From the NCBI RefSeq assembly GCF_000166195.2, contig NZ_CM001403.1, positions 8,048,877 to 8,112,876 on the forward strand: DNA of 64,000 nucleotides. The letters run 5' to 3'. Position numbers and translations under genes: made by a program. The first letter of the stretch is position 1, and every line of letters starts with the position of its first letter. Positions 60,425-64,000 of the stretch are shown here, piece after piece. This DNA comes from Mucilaginibacter paludis DSM 18603 (lineage in GTDB: Bacteria > Bacteroidota > Bacteroidia > Sphingobacteriales > Sphingobacteriaceae). The notes beneath the pieces are model-generated. The model was not told the DNA's origin. It searched no databases and saw only the letters and a list, made by a program, of their open reading frames with translations.

Positions 60425-61318
60425 TCAGGCCACTTTTTTGGTTTGTCTTTTGCTGTTTTTAGGCTTCGGTAATTTCACTTCGTTACACTCGGCTGGGGTT
60501 ACCATTATAGGCTGTGCCCTGAAGTCTTTCAGGTTCAGGAAAAAGCCCCTGTTAAAGAGCATGCCTTCCCTGAACATCTGCCAAAGCAGGGATGCGCCTA
60601 AATTTGCCAGTGCAGAGTTGATGAACAAATCCTGCCTGGTCAGGGCTTCAGCTAGGGAACAGCTTGGCGTGTTGTCCGCTTTTTCCGAACTTTCAAGCAA
60701 TTCCTTAAATTCCTCGGTCACCAACGGCAGTCGGCTCACTACGGCAAACTTTTTAGATGCAGGTTGCTGAATATCGGCAATCGTGGACAGGATGACCTGA
60801 CCCGTTTCTTTGCTGTTACCAAAGTCCATCCAGTACAGCGGGTGGTGGTAAGTATGCCGTTTGCTATTATAAATTATGGATAAGAGGTCAGCAATTTCAA
60901 ACCTTGCGGAAGCGGTGTCTACACAGGATATGGTAAGTTCAGCCATTGCCAGTTCGGGTTCTTCTTTCAGCATATTTGCATCATACCGTTCAGGTATAGC
61001 TTTCCAGTTGGTGCCGAAAAAGAGGTTGATGCGGTTGACAAGGGCAACGGCTTTGTGCAAGCCGAGTTCAGCCATTGAAAATAGCTGTCTGCCTAAATTG
61101 GCTTCTTCCACCCTATCATCATCGAATACCCGCACCATCAGGCCGGGATGGTTCAGGGCTATCAGGGCGTGGTTCATTCTTGCCAATGCGGTCAGGAACT
61201 GGCTACCCGTACCGCCCGCTCCTATGAGGTTGACTATAATGGGATTGTAAGGGTTCAGCAGGGTCTTTTCTACGATATGTGCAGCGGGCTTTACCGCTTG
61301 AAGTTTCTTGGTTCTCAT
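60425..61318 (-). CDS. PRTRC system ThiF-family protein
   Basis: A 297-residue E1-like protein. NLIGAGGTGSQF is the nucleotide-binding loop, followed by VRVFDDDRVEEANLGRQLF and a CVDTASARFEI segment; the layout matches the ThiF-family member of PRTRC operons, which occur on plasmids and integrative elements. The activated partner is not known. The start overlaps the stop of the protein B gene by 4 bases. It is unrelated to the thiamine operon apart from the fold. Confidence 0.9.
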   Translation of the reverse strand: MRTKKLQAVKPAAHIVEKTLLNPYNPIIVNLIGAGGTGSQFLTALARMNHALIALNHPGLMVRVFDDDRVEEANLGRQLFSMAELGLHKAVALVNRINLFFGTNWKAIPERYDANMLKEEPELAMAELTISCVDTASARFEIADLLSIIYNSKRHTYHHPLYWMDFGNSKETGQVILSTIADIQQPASKKFAVVSRLPLVTEEFKELLESSEKADNTPSCSLAEALTRQDLFINSALANLGASLLWQMFREGMLFNRGFFLNLKDFRAQPIMVTPAECNEVKLPKPKNSKRQTKKVA

Positions 61319-62036
61319 ATAAACAGGTTTTTAACGGTATAACGGTTAGGTTTCAAAAGCTGGCAGGGAAATACACGGTCGGTGTCGACCTGTTTTTGCC
61401 ATAACTGGACTATGTTTTCAGTTACGGGGTTAAATTCGCCCATGAGGTGGCTGAAATAGCTGTTCCAAAAGTAGTTTTCCCAAAGGGTCATAAAGTCTTC
61501 GAGTCGGGTTTCCCGCCCGATGGCGATGCGCACCGTACCCATGCAAACTTTTCCATCGGTATAAACATTAAAAAAAGGCGCATGACAAAGGGCGGTGTTG
61601 GCAACGGGCTTACGATGCCCTTTAAGGGCAAACACCGAAAGTTCTTCCCTGCCTGCTTTCCAGACCATTGCGGGAACTTTACCCTTTCCCGATTTGACGC
61701 CTAAAGCGGTCGAAAAATATAGCGGTACTTCCTGTGGCGGGGTATACCAAACGGCATATCCTCCCTGTTCAGGATTAACAAACAGCACCTTGTTCGGCAT
61801 CACGCCCTTACAGCGGAGAAAGCCCGTTTTAAATTCCTGTGCGGACTGGAATATGCTGCTCAGTCCCAACATTTCTTTGACGGTGAGCGGTGTGCGTTTA
61901 TCGGGTTCCCCAATTTGCCGATGTCGTAACTCTCGACATAAACACTTGTCGTATCTTCTTCTGTATGCTTGGTGTAGATCAGCAGGGATTTTACGGGCTG
62001 ATACAGGTTGCTGAAATTACTCGTTAGGTTTTTCAT
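61315..62036 (-). pseudogene. PRTRC system protein B, frameshifted
   Basis: The ATG at 62036 opens a frame (MKNLTSNFSNLYQPVKSLLI) that loses sense after about 45 codons and stops at TGA. The neighbouring frame contains PDKRTPLTVKEMLGLSSIFQ and continues to 61315 with the typical protein B body (VLFVNPEQGGYAVWYTPP, FFNVYTDGKVCMG). Adding one base to the C4 run at 61908-61911 would restore one protein of ~240 residues. It is either a recent mutation or an indel error. The annotated function, by family, is an unknown role in PRTRC elements. Confidence 0.85.
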
Positions 62037-62062
62037 GTTGTAATTTGTTTTTCAACGGCCAT

Positions 62063-63175
62063 TCAGAGGGCTTCGCCGTTTTCATAGTCTAAATCATTTA
62101 ATATTCCTGTCAGTTCATCCAACAGGGAAAATAGCCTTGTTTCAAATTCGAAATTGTGGCAGGGTTTGTCCTGCGGGGTGTCAAACCATTGCACCGCTAT
62201 GGGTTCTTCCTGATAACCCGCTTCCTGAAATTCGTTATTCACCATTTCGTAAAGCATAGTTTCCAGTGTGTCTTTGCCACTCCAGTAAAAGGAGATATAG
62301 TTCTCCCAATAGATTTGGTAGTCCACTTCCTCTTCATTGAGTTCATAATGCATCGAATGCCGGATAGCACGGGCGGGATAGTCCTTTGCCAGTTTGAGCA
62401 ACTCGTCTGCCACTGCTCTCAATTCCCCGCACTGCGTGTCGGTTGACGTAAACTCCCGCACCTGTTTTTCCCACTGCGCTATATCAAGACACTTTTTCAA
62501 TTCAGGCAACAAAACGGCTCCTGCTTCTCTCAGCGTTTCCAGTTCATCAAACTGGCGTTTGCGGTAAGTAACATCGCCATCGTCCTCGTTCCCTTCCTCT
62601 GCGATTTCGCTTATCCAGTTTTCGAGGGAATCATAGGTCCTGCTCATGTAACTCTGATCTCCGTAATAGGGAATGCCGATAACTTGGTACAGGTAGGCAA
62701 AAACGGAACACGCCAATTCAAAATGCTGCTGTTTAGACGGCACGTTCTTCATTTGCCATAAAGGGCGCACAGGGATATAATACAGGCAATAGTTAGTGTT
62801 GTAGGTTTTGACGGTCGCCAGTCTGGCCGGACTTCCCTTGTCCTGTAAAAGCATCGGAACTGCCCCGTCAAATCGTTGTCCCGACAATTTTTCCAATACT
62901 GCCGAAATGTTCTGCGGGAACGGCAAGCCCGTTGTGTCGGGGGCTTGCCACTGGTATAATTTGCACAGGTTTCCCAATGATTGGAAAAACTCCTTTTCAC
63001 CCTGCCCGTGATTGGCAAAGGGCAGGCTTAAGAACGGCCTGAACGAATGGGTTAAAAAACCATTACGGTGCGTTCCTTTGGCGCGCTTCTTAGCGGGTTT
63101 TGCTGTACTTCCCTTGCATCGGGCAAGCGGTCTAACTTTTTGATATACTCTCCGAATAGCTGGTGCAGTTGCCAT
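62063..63175 (-). CDS. Hypothetical protein between PRTRC C and B (possible F-like)
   Basis: Up to 370 residues; the first ~40 overlap another frame and are likely not translated in this frame. The credible part starts near SFRPFLSLPFANHGQGEKEF and is acidic, with many Tyr, Trp and Glu, resembling PRTRC-associated proteins of unknown function. It may be joined to the 58-residue frame at 63052-63228 by a one-base insertion in the T6/A6 run at 63054-63059, which would give a ~380-residue protein starting METNKIKRK. The family name protein F is only suggested by position. Confidence 0.65.
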   Translation of the reverse strand: MATAPAIRRVYQKVRPLARCKGSTAKPAKKRAKGTHRNGFLTHSFRPFLSLPFANHGQGEKEFFQSLGNLCKLYQWQAPDTTGLPFPQNISAVLEKLSGQRFDGAVPMLLQDKGSPARLATVKTYNTNYCLYYIPVRPLWQMKNVPSKQQHFELACSVFAYLYQVIGIPYYGDQSYMSRTYDSLENWISEIAEEGNEDDGDVTYRKRQFDELETLREAGAVLLPELKKCLDIAQWEKQVREFTSTDTQCGELRAVADELLKLAKDYPARAIRHSMHYELNEEEVDYQIYWENYISFYWSGKDTLETMLYEMVNNEFQEAGYQEEPIAVQWFDTPQDKPCHNFEFETRLFSLLDELTGILNDLDYENGEAL

Positions 63176-63228
63176 TGTGTATTCTCCTCTATGACTGTTA
63201 CTTTCCTTTTAATTTTGTTAGTTTCCAT
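63052..63228 (-). CDS. 58-residue frame, probably the 5' part of the next gene
   Basis: It starts METNKIKRKVTVIEENTQWQ, a plausible protein start, 11 bases after the PRTRC C gene, and ends with PKERTVMVF at a stop in a homopolymer run. The strong start and abrupt end at a T run suggest it is the true N-terminus of the gene at 62063, separated by a frameshift. As a separate small gene it remains possible. Confidence 0.5.
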   Translation of the reverse strand: METNKIKRKVTVIEENTQWQLHQLFGEYIKKLDRLPDAREVQQNPLRSAPKERTVMVF

Positions 63229-63239
63229 GACGGTGCGGT

Positions 63240-63458
63240 TTAGCCTTTTGTACCCATTGTGCTTTCAAAGCGGTACTGTATCTCATCGTTTTTGATCTCC
63301 GGCCCGACAATTCGGGCGTTGGTCAGGATGGGATAAGTACCTGTGTAAAAGTTCAGTACCATATCAGGGTTCATACGGTCGTTCGGGTCGGTCAAACGGA
63401 CTTCCTGCCCGTTTTCCTTATGGATAAAAATCCTTTCCAGTTGCGTTGTCTGTAACAT
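63240..63458 (-). CDS. PRTRC system protein C
   Basis: A 72-residue protein, the best-recognised small member of PRTRC operons: QLERIFIHKENGQEV, a DPNDRMNPDMVLNFYTGTYP segment and a GPEIKNDEIQYRF end finishing with TMGTKG. Ubiquitin-like fold by family. Its partner among the operon proteins may be the ThiF-like enzyme, which would explain the E1-like gene; that is inference. Confidence 0.92.
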   Translation of the reverse strand: MLQTTQLERIFIHKENGQEVRLTDPNDRMNPDMVLNFYTGTYPILTNARIVGPEIKNDEIQYRFESTMGTKG

Positions 63459-63469
63459 GATGCTTTGTT

Positions 63470-64000
63470 TTAGGCTTCGTTAAACAATAGCAGGGCTTGT
63501 GCATACTGCGCTTTTTTGCGCTCCAGATCAGCCCGTCTTTTTTCCAGTTCTTCTTTTTTCTCAGGGTAGTCTTCTACCGATGGCAGGACGTTCAGGGCAT
63601 CCTCGTATTTACAGGCATCGTTCAGCTCTACCACTTTGCGGATGGTGTCGGTGTATGCCTTACGCTTTTCCTCGGCAGAAGCCTTTGGCTCGCCCACTTC
63701 AATCTCGTCAGCATTGCCGTCCGCCTTGGGTTTGGCAGGTTGGGGTTTACTGCCTTGCCCTAATTTCTTTTTGGCAGCATCCACGCTGGCGGTTACCGCT
63801 TTGATATTGCTGTACAACCCTTTCAGGGTATCCACCTGTGTTAGGGTGGCTTCAAAAAAGCCCTCATCCATATCCGAAGCCTTGCCCCTGTGAATGAGGG
63901 GTACGATCATCTTGGTGGCGGGTTCGTTTGATTTAAAGGGGGCGTATAATGCCGACACGGTAAAATCACCGTTTTCGTCGTTTTGGATGCCAATCGTCCA
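63470..64000 (-). CDS. PRTRC system protein E, N-terminus outside the window
   Basis: At least 177 residues; the frame stays open to the window edge (NDENGDFTVSALYAP precedes the first internal ATG). SDMDEGFFEATLTQV is the characteristic protein E motif. The middle is low-complexity, rich in Lys, Ala, Pro and Glu, and the C-terminus is a charged coiled coil (EKKEELEKRRADLERKKAQY). It is the first visible gene of the minus-strand PRTRC operon, 11 bases before protein C. Confidence 0.88.
   Translation of the reverse strand, partial: WTIGIQNDENGDFTVSALYAPFKSNEPATKMIVPLIHRGKASDMDEGFFEATLTQVDTLKGLYSNIKAVTASVDAAKKKLGQGSKPQPAKPKADGNADEIEVGEPKASAEEKRKAYTDTIRKVVELNDACKYEDALNVLPSVEDYPEKKEELEKRRADLERKKAQYAQALLLFNEA

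Noticed and set aside
1..64000. CRISPR arrays, tRNA and rRNA genes, complete insertion sequences
   Set aside because: I looked for spaced direct repeats, cloverleaf-type sequences with CCA-like ends and transposase genes and found none I could support.

Overview
The window looks like chromosomal DNA of a Bacteroidota bacterium, most likely Sphingobacteriaceae (Mucilaginibacter/Pedobacter-like). The reasons are a FecR/SusC/SusD/TlpA set, TonB-dependent receptors with an N-terminal carboxypeptidase-regulatory domain, RteC-family genes, a PRTRC operon, many exported lipoproteins and TAnnTTTG-type -7 promoter elements. Genus assignment is inference; no rRNA or tRNA gene was found.

Layout. 1-2.8 kb: the 3' part of an unknown gene and two exported beta-barrel-like proteins. 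3.2-11.8 kb: a visibly AT-rich, tightly packed one-strand cluster: ThiL-like kinase, alpha-oxoamine synthase, DUF3089 hydrolase, NodU/CmcH carbamoyltransferase, UbiA prenyltransferase, diacylglycerol-kinase-like lipid kinase, DUF4105 (Lnb-like) membrane protein and a 36-residue membrane peptide. It reads as a pathway for a carbamoylated and/or prenylated amino-lipid, and it sits between two ~155-bp direct repeats. 12.0-15.1 kb: a decayed gene, a second alpha-oxoamine synthase paired with a TetR regulator, and an XRE regulator. 15.3-19.0 kb: PepSY reductase-like protein and siderophore receptor behind a Fur-like palindrome. 19.2-24.8 kb: serine hydrolase, XRE regulator, ECF sigma factor, a palindromic structured element, a three-gene regulator-like operon and an Rpn-family nuclease.

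25.0-32.9 kb: FecR anti-sigma, a SusC split by a frameshift, SusD and a TlpA-like thioredoxin. 33.0-36.5 kb (minus strand): AraC regulator, a class III lanthionine-synthetase-like protein with lyase and kinase domains but no cyclase, MauE and a small DUF6520-like exported protein; together a candidate unusual RiPP/modification operon. 36.6-40.5 kb: a third alpha-oxoamine synthase with its own TetR, an RteC-like gene and an alpha-CTD-like small gene, all enclosed by 43-bp inverted repeats. 40.6-45.6 kb: a frameshifted remnant, a second RteC-like gene, AraC fragments, an AraC regulator and an aldo/keto reductase. 46.4-50.5 kb (minus strand): exported lipoproteins, including a metalloprotease interrupted by one in-frame amber codon and a C10 (streptopain-type) peptidase.

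51.1-58.4 kb: a TPP riboswitch with terminator controlling thiS-thiC-tenI/thiE-like-thiE-thiG-thiH-thiF(rhodanese)-thiD, a complete pyrimidine-plus-thiazole route to thiamine phosphate. 58.6-64.0 kb (minus strand): the end of an integrated element carrying a PRTRC operon (E, C, unknown, B, ThiF-like) with two homopolymer frameshifts. It continues beyond the right edge. The three most original parts are the lipid-like cluster, the cyclase-less LanKC operon and the duplicated oxoamine-synthase/TetR module, one copy of which is bounded by inverted repeats.
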